Shown: positions 54,100-62,568, counted from the stretch's first letter. The stretch is 64,000 bases of DNA from Salinicola halophyticus (GCF_003206695.1 NZ_PZJN01000006.1:704486-768485); one strand, 5' to 3'. Numbers and translations: made by a program. The notes: generated by a model not told the origin, from the letters alone.

Positions 54100-55205
54100 A
54101 TCGCTTCAGATGAGGCTTCCATCAGTTTCTGCTCGTCCACCAGACCGACGGCGTCATCGTAGATCCTGATGCCGGCGCCGTCTCGATGAGCATGTTCCGA
54201 CAGATGACGGCGGAACCGGCGGCCTCCTTTGCAACCCTGAAACAGCCCCAGCAGATGCCGGGTCACGTGGTTGAGCTTGGCGCCCTCGTCGAGCCGCTCG
54301 ATCACATAGGGACGAAAGGCGCGAGCGACATCATGGCGACTGAAAGCCGGCGCGTTCTCGCCGTAGAGCATGCTGTCGACTCCGGCCAGCAGCCAGGGGT
54401 TCTGATAGGCTTCGCGGCCGACCATTACGCTATCGACGCCCGCCGCCAGATGCGTCTGGCAAGCTTCCAGCGTCTTCACGCCGCCGTTAATGCCGATATG
54501 CAGCGCCGGATGATTGGCCTTGAGGCGATAGACGCGTTCGTAGTTGAGCGGGGGCACGTCGCGATTCTGCTTGGGAGACAATCCCTGTAACCACGCCTTG
54601 CGCGCATGCACGATGAAGGTGCCGCAACCGGCCGCCGCCACCTGCTCGATGAAGCGCTCGAGATCGGCATCCTCGTCCTGGTCGTCGATACCGATACGGC
54701 ACTTCACCGTGACCGGGATCGAGACGGCGCGACGCATCGCGGCCACCGCCTCGGCCACCTTGCCGGGGTAGGCCATCAGACAGGCGCCAATCATGTTGTT
54801 CTGCACCCGATCGCTGGGGCAACCCACGTTGAGATTGACCTCGTCGTAGCCCCATTCTTCGGCGATGACCGCGCAATCGGCCAGTTCCCCCGGGTCGCTA
54901 CCGCCCAGCTGTAGCGCCAGCGGATGTTCATCGGCGTTGTAGCCCAGGAAGCGCTCCCGCGGCGAACCGTGCAGAATCGCACCGGTGGTGACCATTTCGG
55001 TGTACAGCAGAGCACGCCGCGTCAGACAGCGAGCCAGCGCCCGGTAGTCTCTGGTCGTCCATTCCATCATCGGCGCGACGGAGAAGGTGCGGTCGAGCGG
55101 ATGCCGTGTGGCAGTAGCCTTCACGGCAGTGGGGGCATTTTCGATAGCGGCCATATCAGGTAATAGTTGCAGTGATTCGTTTGGCATTGCGCAAGAAACG
55201 ATCAC
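54096..55205 (-). CDS. dusA: tRNA-dihydrouridine(20/20a) synthase DusA
   Basis: A 369-residue flavoprotein that reduces U20/U20a of tRNA. Dus hallmarks are FSVAPMMEWTTRDYR, LLYTEMVTTGAILHG, INVGCPS-type NLNVGCPSDRVQNN with the catalytic Cys, KCRIGIDDQD, FIVHARKAWLQGLSPKQNR and VMVGREAYQNPW. The N-terminus is variable. GTG 55205 has a GAGG about 7 nt upstream and is used here; ATG 55187 is the alternative. It is convergent with the AstE-like gene. Confidence 0.94.
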   Translation of the reverse strand: MIVSCAMPNESLQLLPDMAAIENAPTAVKATATRHPLDRTFSVAPMMEWTTRDYRALARCLTRRALLYTEMVTTGAILHGSPRERFLGYNADEHPLALQLGGSDPGELADCAVIAEEWGYDEVNLNVGCPSDRVQNNMIGACLMAYPGKVAEAVAAMRRAVSIPVTVKCRIGIDDQDEDADLERFIEQVAAAGCGTFIVHARKAWLQGLSPKQNRDVPPLNYERVYRLKANHPALHIGINGGVKTLEACQTHLAAGVDSVMVGREAYQNPWLLAGVDSMLYGENAPAFSRHDVARAFRPYVIERLDEGAKLNHVTRHLLGLFQGCKGGRRFRRHLSEHAHRDGAGIRIYDDAVGLVDEQKLMEASSEAI

Positions 55206-55701
55206 ATCCTGACACCTCGTGACGCGTCAGCATGCAATGACCTTGGCCTGTATCGCCAAGCGCAAAGGGATAGACGCAAGCTTCTCATATTCGGCGCGTG
55301 TTGGCATCGCCTTTACCGTCATGGCGGCGAGACAAAATCCCGTACATGTTTGTGCAGGCCTGCACTCGAAGAATGGGGGGAGGATGCTGGAACGCCGCGG
55401 TACGGAGCTTGCCAGAATGGCAGAGGCCACTCACGGAAATGCTGGCAAGCGTTATCCCAGTCAATTCCGTCACGGGCGTGGTGATTCGTCACTCCTTAAG
55501 CGCTTGGGCAACTTCCGGATCTTGGGCATCAGCAGGGCACTGAATCGCTGGGGACGCCTACCTGGCGATGAGTAAATCGGTTAACGTGTCGATGAAATAG
55601 TGTCGTTGAATAGTGTCGATGAAAGCGTTAATCAAGGAAATAAAAATTCTAGGCATCAAAGCGTGACGTCTAGCTGTTCAGGTCGTTTTGAGAGAGGGTT
55701 T
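55206..55701. other. 496-bp gap with no supported gene
   Basis: Short frames exist on both strands (for example 55219-55575 plus) but none has a ribosome site, a recognisable domain or plausible composition. Base composition falls from the high-GC backbone toward the low-GC islet across this stretch. It presumably holds the dusA promoter and the islet's left junction. Confidence 0.6.
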
Positions 55702-56307
55702 ATGGTTGAAAGAGAAGAGGGGGGTGTCGAATCTGCTTTTCCCAAACTGCAGGAGGAGGTGAATGGCTTTCTAGACAATCCCTCGGCAGGTTCCGCCTTC
55801 AATTTTATTAACTGCGCCACGGAGTTGAAGAATGAAGATGCGATCAAGCTATCTGATAACGACAATAGCTTGGTGGTGCGAGTCTTTTGGGCCGTAAATT
55901 ATGTGCTTTTCGATAAAGATGTTTCCGCCGCTCAAGAAGTCTTTTTGTCAAAGTCGTGTGGTGAGCCCAGCGATGATGAAGTGCTGATCTGGTTTTTTTT
56001 GCTGGTCAGATGCAGGGTATTGGTGGACGCCACTTATGAAGCCTTCTCAACCGTCAGGAAAAGGCAGTTGAGCATCGTGGGTAAAGCAGCAAAAGAGATG
56101 GTCAGATTGAAGTGGCGGTATGAAGGTCCTGATGAACAGTTATTGAATTATATATTTCAGTTAAGGCAGAGCATCAAAAGCAAGGAGTTGACGAGAGAGT
56201 CTGTGGTGTTGAGTTTGTATTTAAATAAAACGGATATCGTTGCTGTAGAAGTTAACGAGCATGCTTGGCTTAAGCATGAGTTCAACAGGTTGCTCCCTCT
56301 TGCTTAA
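55702..56307 (+). CDS. Islet protein of unknown function; probably the N-terminal part of a split glycosyltransferase
   Basis: A 201-codon frame with low GC and codon use unlike the flanks. The protein is mostly helical and acidic (MVEREEGGVESAF ... HEFNRLLPLA) and matches no family I recognise. ATG 55702 follows GAGAGAGG. It ends at a TAA (56305-56307), and the same reading frame continues without another stop into the GT29-like sequence from 56311. The simplest reading is one gene of about 440 codons broken by a nonsense codon; two coupled genes are the alternative. Confidence 0.55.
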   Translation: MVEREEGGVESAFPKLQEEVNGFLDNPSAGSAFNFINCATELKNEDAIKLSDNDNSLVVRVFWAVNYVLFDKDVSAAQEVFLSKSCGEPSDDEVLIWFFLLVRCRVLVDATYEAFSTVRKRQLSIVGKAAKEMVRLKWRYEGPDEQLLNYIFQLRQSIKSKELTRESVVLSLYLNKTDIVAVEVNEHAWLKHEFNRLLPLA

Positions 56308-56310
56308 TTT

Positions 56311-57024
56311 TTGTTTGAAAACAATTTGTCTGAAAGTGCTGATGTCATCTTTTATCACAATATGCATCTTGAAATACTGCATAATTCAAGTCAGCTTGCC
56401 CAACAGATTAAAGAAGAAACTGTGGCTGTGGTCGGTAATTCACCATGCGAGTTGGGTAGTGGTAAAGGGAAAGTGATCGATTCTTATTCATTGGTTGTCA
56501 GATTCAATTATTTCTCCGTTCGGGAGCATTACTCTTCTGACTATGGCCGCAAGTTTGATGTCCATGTAAGAGGGGCGGGAGATACGGAAGAGCTGGCTGA
56601 TCGTTCCAGCGACGCCCGTTTCGTTGTTCTCAATCAGTATGATTTTTTATATCATTTTCGACGATGGGAACATTTGAAGGCGCTTTATGAAAAAGGTGTC
56701 AGGTTATGCTGTCTTCCTAGCGGTCATCATTTCCCGCTTCAAAAAGAGCTTAAAGCTGAGCCTAGTCTAGGCCTTTCCTTCTTGAAGTTTGTGAAAGATG
56801 TTACGAATCATGTCGAAAGAAGTCAGTGCTTTGGTTTTTCGCTGTCTGATCAGTTATCCGGAAAAGCGCACTATTTTGATCACAGGCAACCCGCTTATAC
56901 TCACAACTGGATCAAAGAGAAGCAGATATTTGAAGGCTGGGTTGACAATAATGACAGATTTGAAAAGAGTGGCTATCTCGGGAAGGCGTTTGTTCGATTA
57001 AAGGAAACGTTTTTTTCCAGATAA
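56311..57024 (+). CDS. GT29 sialyltransferase-like glycosyltransferase domain
   Basis: A 237-codon frame. VAVVGNSPCELGSGKGKVI ... SLVVRFNYF matches sialylmotif L of family GT29 (nucleotide-sugar site), and EPSLGLSFLKFV ... QCFGFSL followed by HYFDH matches motifs S/VS. Bacterial GT29 proteins decorate capsule or LPS. If separately translated, the start is TTG 56311 or ATG 56362; neither has a ribosome site, which favours an origin as the C-terminal part of one longer protein. It is low GC, adjacent to a tRNA cluster, and likely acquired by transfer. Confidence 0.7.
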   Translation: MFENNLSESADVIFYHNMHLEILHNSSQLAQQIKEETVAVVGNSPCELGSGKGKVIDSYSLVVRFNYFSVREHYSSDYGRKFDVHVRGAGDTEELADRSSDARFVVLNQYDFLYHFRRWEHLKALYEKGVRLCCLPSGHHFPLQKELKAEPSLGLSFLKFVKDVTNHVERSQCFGFSLSDQLSGKAHYFDHRQPAYTHNWIKEKQIFEGWVDNNDRFEKSGYLGKAFVRLKETFFSR

Positions 57025-57613
57025 GGCTGACACGACACCTCGGTTTAATGCCCCGTGATAATCGGATCGCCGAACTGGGATGGTCATGACAGACGCGTCG
57101 AAATGGCAGCGCAAAAGTATGACACCTTGGAAGTCCCTTCGCAGGGTGCCGCATGGCCTCGGGCGCATTCAAGTCCTCCAGGCGTCGGCCGATAAAGCTT
57201 TCATCAAAGGCCGGGCTCGCACGTTCGCCGCCGATGATCGGGCCAACCTTCGATGACATCGAATCGAGTCGTCCGACGCTTTTTGTCGCTTCCCTGCGAC
57301 GACTTCGACTCGATGCTCGGGGTGGCAACGCCAGGTGTCATCGAGTCGCTTTTTCCCTGCGAATCTCAGCGCCAGTTTTCCACACTCTACATTCGATTGA
57401 TGGCTCTCGAGAACGGTGCTCCGCCTTCAAGCTTGGCATGAAGCGGGCATTTTCAGAATGGGAATCACGCTTCTGGGGAGGGCGTATCTATCGCAGGGGG
57501 CGAATCATCTATCACACGGGCCGTGATCTACCAGGAGCCGATAGTGATAGTATAATGATGATGAACACCGGAACCGTCGATCATTTGCAGCGAGGGAAGG
57601 TCTAGCCTGAAGA
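57025..57613. other. 589-bp gap between the GT29-like gene and the tRNA cluster
   Basis: No supported gene. A frame at 57153-57605 lacks a ribosome site and domain. The stretch includes an inverted repeat (ATCGAGTCGTC at 57263-57273 against a GACGACTTCGACTCGAT arm at 57298-57314). GC returns toward the backbone level. It may be a degraded remnant or junction sequence of the islet. Confidence 0.5.
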
Positions 57614-57700
57614 TGGTGCCCGGAGCCGGGCTCGAACCGGCACGGTGTTGCCACCGAGGGATTTTAAGTCCCTTGCGTCTACCAATTTCGCCATCCGGGC
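57614..57700 (-). tRNA. tRNA-Leu (UAA anticodon)
   Basis: An 87-nt minus-strand tRNA with a long variable arm. The acceptor is GCCCGGA/TCCGGGC, the anticodon loop is CTTAAAA (anticodon TAA in DNA), the T loop is GGTTCGAGCC, and the CCA end is encoded. It is third in the Gly-Cys-Leu series, as is common in gammaproteobacteria downstream of pgsA. Confidence 0.96.
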
Positions 57701-57800
57701 CGACGACATCCGGTCAATCTTGTCCGGTCGCTTTCTGAAAAACGAAGTGCCGGTAACCAGGAAAGTAACCGAATCGCTCGGATTCGATCTACTTGAGAAG

Positions 57801-57874
57801 TGGAGGCTGGAGTCGGAATCGAACCGGCGTACACGGAGTTGCAGTCCGCTGCATAACCACTCTGCCATCCAGCC
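57801..57874 (-). tRNA. tRNA-Cys (GCA anticodon)
   Basis: A 74-nt minus-strand tRNA. The acceptor is GGCTGGA/TCCAGCC, the anticodon loop is CTGCAAC (GCA), the T loop is GGTTCGATTCC, and CCA is encoded. It lies between tRNA-Gly and tRNA-Leu. Confidence 0.96.
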
Positions 57875-57954
57875 TGATTTCGAGTTACGAGAATCTGTCG
57901 TTTGAACTGATCTTTTCAGTACAGATGACTTAGATATCTCGGATCGAAATATGC

Positions 57955-58011
57955 GTTTGGAGCGGGAAAGGAGATTTGACCGGGCTGGCGTTCCAGCTTC
58001 CGACCCTCGCC
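57955..58011 (-). pseudogene. Broken partial copy of the tRNA-Gly gene (3' part)
   Basis: The 22 bp at 57955-57976 are identical to 58032-58053 (the CCA end, acceptor and T-arm side of tRNA-Gly). A further 12 bp at 58000-58011 repeat 58061-58072 of the intact gene. Between them the T loop is replaced by unrelated sequence 16 bp longer. It cannot fold as a tRNA. It looks like a duplicated tRNA 3' end, as left by integrase-mediated insertion or unequal recombination. Confidence 0.75.
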
Positions 58012-58034
58012 GACCGTTTCCATCACAACATGTT

Positions 58035-58109
58035 TGGAGCGGGAAAGGAGATTCGAACTCCCGACCCTCGCCTTGGCAAGGCGATGCTCTACCACTGAGC
58101 TATTCCCGC
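58035..58109 (-). tRNA. tRNA-Gly (GCC anticodon)
   Basis: A 75-nt minus-strand tRNA. The acceptor is GCGGGAA/TTCCCGC, the anticodon loop is TTGCCAA (GCC), the T loop is AGTTCGAATCT, and CCA is encoded. It is first in the Gly-Cys-Leu series, with its own strong promoter. Confidence 0.97.
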
Positions 58110-58124
58110 TGAACACGCCGTCGC

Positions 58125-58152
58125 ATTATAAGGATAAGTGCGTAAGTGTCAA
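58125..58152 (-). promoter_or_regulatory. Sigma-70 promoter of the Gly-Cys-Leu tRNA operon
   Basis: On the minus strand, a perfect -35 TTGACA (58152-58147) and a perfect -10 TATAAT (58130-58125) are 16 bp apart, followed by a G+C-rich discriminator. The start would be a few bases before tRNA-Gly at 58109. Confidence 0.88.
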
Positions 58153-58172
58153 ACGCTTATGTCGTTTTTCGG

Positions 58173-58721
58173 TCAGAGCGAGCGAGTCAGTTCCGGCCAT
58201 GCGGCCTTGAGATACTGAGCCATTGACCACAGCGTCAGACATGCCGCCGCGTAGAGCAGCACGATGCCGAGATGGGCGATGAGGGTGGACGGGGGAAAGC
58301 CCAGTAGCAGCAGCAGGGAGATCATCTGCAGCGTCGTTTTCGACTTGCCGATCCAGGATACCGCGACGCGCTTGCGCTGACCGATTTCCGCCATCCATTC
58401 GCGAAGGGCCGAGATCACGATCTCCCGACCGATGATGACCAGGGCCGGCAGCGTCAGCCACCAGACCTGGTAGCGCTCGATCAGCAGCGCCAGCGCGACC
58501 GCCACCATGACCTTGTCTGCGACGGGATCGAGGAAGGCGCCGAACGGTGTGCTTTGATCCCAGCGCCTGGCCAGATAGCCGTCCAGCCAGTCGGTGATCG
58601 CGGCAAGGCCGAACAGCGCCGCCGTCACGAGCATGCTCCAGCTGTAGGGGATATAGAACAGCACCACCATCAGCGGGATGAACACGATTCTAGCCAGGGT
58701 GAGCATGTTGGGAATGTTCAT
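58173..58721 (-). CDS. pgsA: CDP-diacylglycerol-glycerol-3-phosphate 3-phosphatidyltransferase
   Basis: A 182-residue, four- to five-segment membrane enzyme making phosphatidylglycerol phosphate. It has the N-terminal [12 protein letters not shown] and the signature [27 protein letters not shown] (shown only in part by the motif: D-x2-D-G-x2-A-R-x8-G-x3-D-x3-D). Length and the uvrC-pgsA-tRNA order match other gammaproteobacteria. Confidence 0.96.
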   Translation of the reverse strand: MNIPNMLTLARIVFIPLMVVLFYIPYSWSMLVTAALFGLAAITDWLDGYLARRWDQSTPFGAFLDPVADKVMVAVALALLIERYQVWWLTLPALVIIGREIVISALREWMAEIGQRKRVAVSWIGKSKTTLQMISLLLLLGFPPSTLIAHLGIVLLYAAACLTLWSMAQYLKAAWPELTRSL

Positions 58722-58782
58722 CGTGCCTCTAGCATCCTTACTGGGAGGTGAAAGTCGGGCATTTTACGCCTGATGAGTGTGG

Positions 58783-60624
58783 TCATCCATGAAGCGCCTG
58801 GTGAATCGTAGCTGCCATCTGTTCATTGATCCCGGGAACGCGTGAAAGATCGTCCCTAGTTGCCTTGCGTACGCCCTGCAGCCCTCCGAAAAAGCGTAAC
58901 AGCTCGCGGCGACGTTTCGGCCCGACACCGGGAATATCCTGCAGCGTCGAGGTACGGCGCTGCTTGTCGCGGCGTTGACGGTGACCGGTGATCGCGAAAC
59001 GGTGCGCTTCGTCGCGAATATGCTGAAGCAGGTGCAGCGCCGGAGAGCTGGTATCGAGATCGAGTGTGCGGTCCACCGTCTCGATGAACAAGGTTTCCAG
59101 GCCGGCCTTGCGAGTGGTGCCCTTGGCGACGCCGATCAGTGCGACCCCGGTGACCTCCAGTTCGACAAGCACTTCCCGGGCCATGTTCAACTGGCCCTTG
59201 CCGCCGTCGACGATCAGGATGTCCGGCAGTTTGCCTTCGCCTTTCTGCAGACGCTTGAAGCGTCGGGTCAATGCCTGCCGCATTGCCGCGTAGTCGTCAC
59301 CGGCGGCGACGCCTTCGATGTTGAAGCGCCGATAGTCGGATTTGGCGGGGCCGTTGTGATCGAAGACCACGCAGGAGGCAACAGTCGCCTCGCCATGGCT
59401 GTGGCTGATGTCGAAACACTCGAGGCGAGCAGGAGTCGCCGGCACGTCCAGTGCCTCGCGGAGCGATTCGAAACGCCGACCCAGTTGACTGCGATTGGCG
59501 AGCTGGGTCGCCAAGTGCTGCTCGGCGTTGGTGATGGCCAGTTTCCGCCACTGCGCGCGGTGGCCGCGTACCTGGGCAGCAACGCGGATTCGGCGGCCGG
59601 CGTGCTCGCTTAACGCAGCCTGCAGCAGTTCGCTATCCGTCAACGGATGCGAGGCGATGATCTCGAGCGGAATCTCCTTGGATTGCCCCAGGTAGTACTG
59701 ACTGACGAATTCGCTGAGCAGTTCGTCCGCGGCGAGATCCAGGCCATTGTCGGGCTGATGGTGCCTGGCGCCGAGCATGCGCCCCTGGCGAATGGCCAGG
59801 ACGCTGATGCACAGTCCGCCCGGCTGCTCGGCCAGCGCGAAGATGTCGGCATCACCATCGGCGTTGTCGACGTACTGCTTCTCCTGCAGCCGGCGCAGCT
59901 GCTGAACCTGGTCCCGCAGGCGTGCGGCCTCCTCGAAATTCAGCGAGTCGCTGGCGCGCTCCATGCTGGCGGTCAGCTGCTGCGTGACCTGCTCGCTGCG
60001 TCCTTCGAGGCACATCATGGCGTGCTCGACATCCTGACGGTAGTCGGCTTCGCTGATGTAGTCGACGCAGGGCGCGCTGCAGCGCTTGATCTGGTACTGC
60101 AGACAAGGGCGGTGGCGATGAGCAAAGACGCTATCTTCGCAGTTGCGGATACGAAAGATCTTCTGCATCAGCGACAGACTCTCGCGAACCGCGGTTGAGC
60201 TCGGATAGGGCCCGAGATAGCGCCCGTCACGCCGCTTCTGCCGAACCCGTTTGAACTCCAGCGCGGGGTAGGGGTGCCGGTCGCTGACGAAGACGTAGGG
60301 ATACGACTTGTCGTCGCGCAACAAGATGTTGTAGGGCGGGCGCAGCTCCTTGATCAAGGTCTGTTCGAGAAGCAGTGCTTCGGTCTCGCTGCGGGTGATC
60401 GTGACCTGGATGTCTTCGATTCGTGCGACCAGCGCCTGGGTCTTGGCATTCAGGGCGCCACGAAAATAACTGGCCAGCCGCGGCTTCAGTCGTTTGGCCT
60501 TGCCGACGTAAAGCACGTTGGCATGCTCGTCGAGCATGCGGTACACGCCCGGCGACTCCGAAACCGACTTCAGGAAGTGCTTGGCATCAAAGCGTGGCAG
60601 GGTATCGATCGAGGATTCATTCAT
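58783..60624 (-). CDS. uvrC: UvrABC system protein C
   Basis: A 613-residue excision nuclease subunit. It has an N-terminal GIY-YIG domain (SPGVYRMLDEHANVLYVGKA, about 24-43) for the 3' incision, a UVR motif (SLNFEEAARLRDQVQQL, about 213) that binds UvrB, the RNase-H-like domain with LECFDISHSHG and LPDILIVDGGKGQLNMA for the 5' incision, and C-terminal helix-hairpin-helix motifs. It follows gacA on the same strand (83 bp), the classic gacA/uvrY-uvrC linkage. Confidence 0.97.
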   Translation of the reverse strand: MNESSIDTLPRFDAKHFLKSVSESPGVYRMLDEHANVLYVGKAKRLKPRLASYFRGALNAKTQALVARIEDIQVTITRSETEALLLEQTLIKELRPPYNILLRDDKSYPYVFVSDRHPYPALEFKRVRQKRRDGRYLGPYPSSTAVRESLSLMQKIFRIRNCEDSVFAHRHRPCLQYQIKRCSAPCVDYISEADYRQDVEHAMMCLEGRSEQVTQQLTASMERASDSLNFEEAARLRDQVQQLRRLQEKQYVDNADGDADIFALAEQPGGLCISVLAIRQGRMLGARHHQPDNGLDLAADELLSEFVSQYYLGQSKEIPLEIIASHPLTDSELLQAALSEHAGRRIRVAAQVRGHRAQWRKLAITNAEQHLATQLANRSQLGRRFESLREALDVPATPARLECFDISHSHGEATVASCVVFDHNGPAKSDYRRFNIEGVAAGDDYAAMRQALTRRFKRLQKGEGKLPDILIVDGGKGQLNMAREVLVELEVTGVALIGVAKGTTRKAGLETLFIETVDRTLDLDTSSPALHLLQHIRDEAHRFAITGHRQRRDKQRRTSTLQDIPGVGPKRRRELLRFFGGLQGVRKATRDDLSRVPGINEQMAATIHQALHG

Positions 60625-60706
60625 CGCCGAAGTATATCAAAATCCTGGCGGTACACGCCGAGGTTTACCGCTGTCGAAAGGCGCAAAATCCATGATTTCC
60701 GGGCAG

Positions 60707-61354
60707 TCACGATATTGGTTCGAAGCCTTCCAGCATGCCGTAGCGCAGGCCGAGATGGGTCAGTTCCACGTCCGACTGCACCTGTAGCTTGTCGAAGATA
60801 CGGTAGCGGTAGGTGTTGACCGTCTTGGGGCTGAGACAGAGCTGCTCCGAGATCCGATTCACTTTCTGGCAGTGGATGATCATGGTCGCGATCTGCAACT
60901 CGCGGTGCGAGAGCTGATCGAAGGGGCTCTGAACTCCTGCGCTGCGAGCGAGCACCAATCGCTGCGCAATGTCGGGACTGATGAAGCGCTCGCCGGCGGC
61001 AACTCGGCGCACAGCGTCGATCATCAGGTCCAGTTCGGTGCCCTTGCTGATGAACCCGCTGACGCCGGAATCGATCAGCCGCTGGGCCGTGCCTTCTTCG
61101 ACCTGGCCGGTGAGGACGACGATCCGGATCGCGGGTTGCGTCTTGAGCAGTTTCAGAATCGTTTCCAGACCGCCGATGCCCGGCATTCGAATATCGATCA
61201 TCGCGATATCCGGCAGATGCTCCCGACAGCCTTGCAGCGCACTTTCTCCGCTGTCGGCTTCGGCAACGATCTCGATGTCAGGCTCGCAGGCCAGTACGCG
61301 AGCAATACTTGTACGCACCAGATGATGGTCGTCGGCTACCAGTACCTTGATCAA
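60707..61354 (-). CDS. gacA: GacA/UvrY response regulator
   Basis: A 215-residue NarL/FixJ-family regulator. The receiver domain (1-120) has D8/D9 and the phospho-acceptor D54 (MIDIRMPG), Thr in VLTG and Lys in FISKG. The LuxR-type helix-turn-helix is at about 147-210 (LSHRELQIATMII, LCLSPKTVNTYRYRIFDKL). GacA, phosphorylated by GacS, activates small RNAs that titrate CsrA/RsmA. The symbol is supported by the adjacent uvrC and the sequence. Confidence 0.95.
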   Translation of the reverse strand: MIKVLVADDHHLVRTSIARVLACEPDIEIVAEADSGESALQGCREHLPDIAMIDIRMPGIGGLETILKLLKTQPAIRIVVLTGQVEEGTAQRLIDSGVSGFISKGTELDLMIDAVRRVAAGERFISPDIAQRLVLARSAGVQSPFDQLSHRELQIATMIIHCQKVNRISEQLCLSPKTVNTYRYRIFDKLQVQSDVELTHLGLRYGMLEGFEPIS

Positions 61355-61703
61355 GATGACTCCTGAATTCTGGCGTTATCCGCGCAAACTCGCCGTGGAC
61401 GACCATATCGGGCGCCCACCAATGGCAACATTGAAATCTGCTTTTTCTGCATGGGCCAGCCACGCGCTGAGGTCCAAGGTGTTAACGCCAGGATCCGTCT
61501 AGCTGAGGCCTCGATGATAGTGAGGAACGCTGGATCGGTATTCTGCGATGTCCGATTTTGCTTATCCCTTGTTGATCGAGTGTGCCAGATTACCCGATCA
61601 TATGCTCCCTATTCGAGCCGGGAATTTGCGGCCGACAAAATCGTGTCGGGCGGCGATATTCGGCGTGCCGGGCGCAGGTCGCGGCGGGGAATTCACTCGG
61701 GGG
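61355..61703. other. Noncoding stretch between gacA and tRNA-Ala
   Basis: No convincing gene is seen on either strand; short frames lack ribosome sites. It must hold the gacA promoter near 61360-61450 and is followed by the tRNA-Ala promoter. No small-RNA structure was recognised by eye. Confidence 0.5.
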
Positions 61704-61732
61704 TTGACCTCGAGTTCGAGGCCTTTTATAGT
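61704..61732 (+). promoter_or_regulatory. Promoter of tRNA-Ala
   Basis: -35 TTGACC (61704-61709) and -10 TATAGT (61727-61732) are separated by 17 bp and followed by a G+C-rich discriminator (GCGTCGCG) of the type linked to stringent control of stable RNA. Transcription would start about 24 bp before the tRNA. Confidence 0.85.
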
Positions 61733-61762
61733 GCGTCGCGTCCTGAGGGACAGTCGTTATCA

Positions 61763-61838
61763 GGGGCCTTAGCTCAGCTGGGAGAGCGCAACACTGGCAG
61801 TGTTGAGGTCAGCGGTTCGATCCCGCTAGGCTCCACCA
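61763..61838 (+). tRNA. tRNA-Ala (GGC anticodon)
   Basis: A 76-nt tRNA. The acceptor GGGGCCT pairs with AGGCTCC (including one G-U), the anticodon loop is CTGGCAG (GGC), the T loop is GGTTCGATCCC, and ACCA is encoded. Confidence 0.96.
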
Positions 61839-61849
61839 GAATCGCTTTC

Positions 61850-61889
61850 GAAAAAGCCGCTCGCCGCCAACGCGTCGAGCGGCTTTTTC
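61850..61889 (+). terminator. Terminator of tRNA-Ala
   Basis: A 14-bp inverted repeat (GAAAAAGCCGCTCG / CGAGCGGCTTTTTC) with a 12-nt loop and a five-T run in its 3' arm starts 12 nt after the tRNA. It could work in both directions. Confidence 0.85.
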
Positions 61890-61902
61890 GTGTTTACGGC
61901 CT

Positions 61903-61950
61903 AAGTTCTGGCTTGAGTTCTGATTTAAGTTCTGACCTAGGTTCTGGCCA
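61903..61950. repeat. 12-bp imperfect tandem repeat
   Basis: Four head-to-tail 12-mers follow the pattern RRGTTCTGRYYT (61903-61914, 61915-61926, 61927-61938, 61939-61950) directly after the tRNA-Ala terminator. It is another member of the window-wide set of short degenerate tandem repeats. Confidence 0.85.
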
Positions 61951-62101
61951 TTCGAATTAGGCGAATTATGCGGGCTTCTTCGCCCGTTTGCCTCGCCGAA
62001 CGTCTCCCACAATGTTTCACGCCGCGAACGCGACAGCGATTCGTGTCGAGCAGTCACAATGATAAGCCGCGATGTGGTCAGGGATATCGGCGGGGAGCCC
62101 T

Positions 62102-62485
62102 ATGCAAGAGTTCGTTTTCGATGTGGTCATCAGACCTAAATTTTCGTCTCCGCGATGCTGGGAGGCGTTGGTACCCGCTCTGCCGGGGCTGACGACGGAG
62201 GCGCCAAGCGACATGGAGGCCTTCGAGCAGCTCCAGGATCAGATCCTTCCTCACCTGGCGCGGCGACTCGCGCGTGGCGAAGGCGTTCCCCGGCAATCTC
62301 GAGTCGGTCAATACGTCGGCAGCTATGGCCTCGTTTTCTGGCAATTCCTGAGCGTGCGACTGGGTCCCTTGAAGGCCGGGCAGATCGCGATCGAGCCGAT
62401 CTTTCCTGATATCGGCGAGCTGATGACGAGACTCGAAGGGGGCATCGTCGAGGACCTGTCGGCGGAAGAAGCAGAAGTCGAGTGA
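62102..62485 (+). CDS. Small hypothetical protein, possible HicB-like fold
   Basis: A 127-residue soluble acidic protein. The segment SSPRCWEALVPALPGLTTEAPSD (partial motif: W-x-A-L-V-P-x-L-P-G-L) is reminiscent of the HicB partial RNase-H fold (WxxxVPDLPGC), but there is no DNA-binding tail and no hicA-like gene beside it. The C-terminus is acidic (EDLSAEEAEVE). ATG 62102 follows GGGGAG. It stands alone between tRNA-Ala and the trp leader. The function is unknown. Confidence 0.6.
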   Translation: MQEFVFDVVIRPKFSSPRCWEALVPALPGLTTEAPSDMEAFEQLQDQILPHLARRLARGEGVPRQSRVGQYVGSYGLVFWQFLSVRLGPLKAGQIAIEPIFPDIGELMTRLEGGIVEDLSAEEAEVE

Positions 62486-62568
62486 CGAGGCGTGACACGA
62501 GTGAAGGTGCTGCGTGAGAGAGACCGGGAACGCGGACGAACGAGGTGTCGACAAGGCCACGCCACCGA

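Noticed and set aside
55219-55575. A 118-codon plus-strand frame upstream of the low-GC islet
   Set aside because: No ribosome site, domain or coherent composition; overlapping frames on both strands are equally open.
57153-57605. A 150-codon plus-strand frame between the GT29-like gene and tRNA-Leu
   Set aside because: It lacks a start signal and recognisable motifs and spans an inverted repeat; more likely junction debris.
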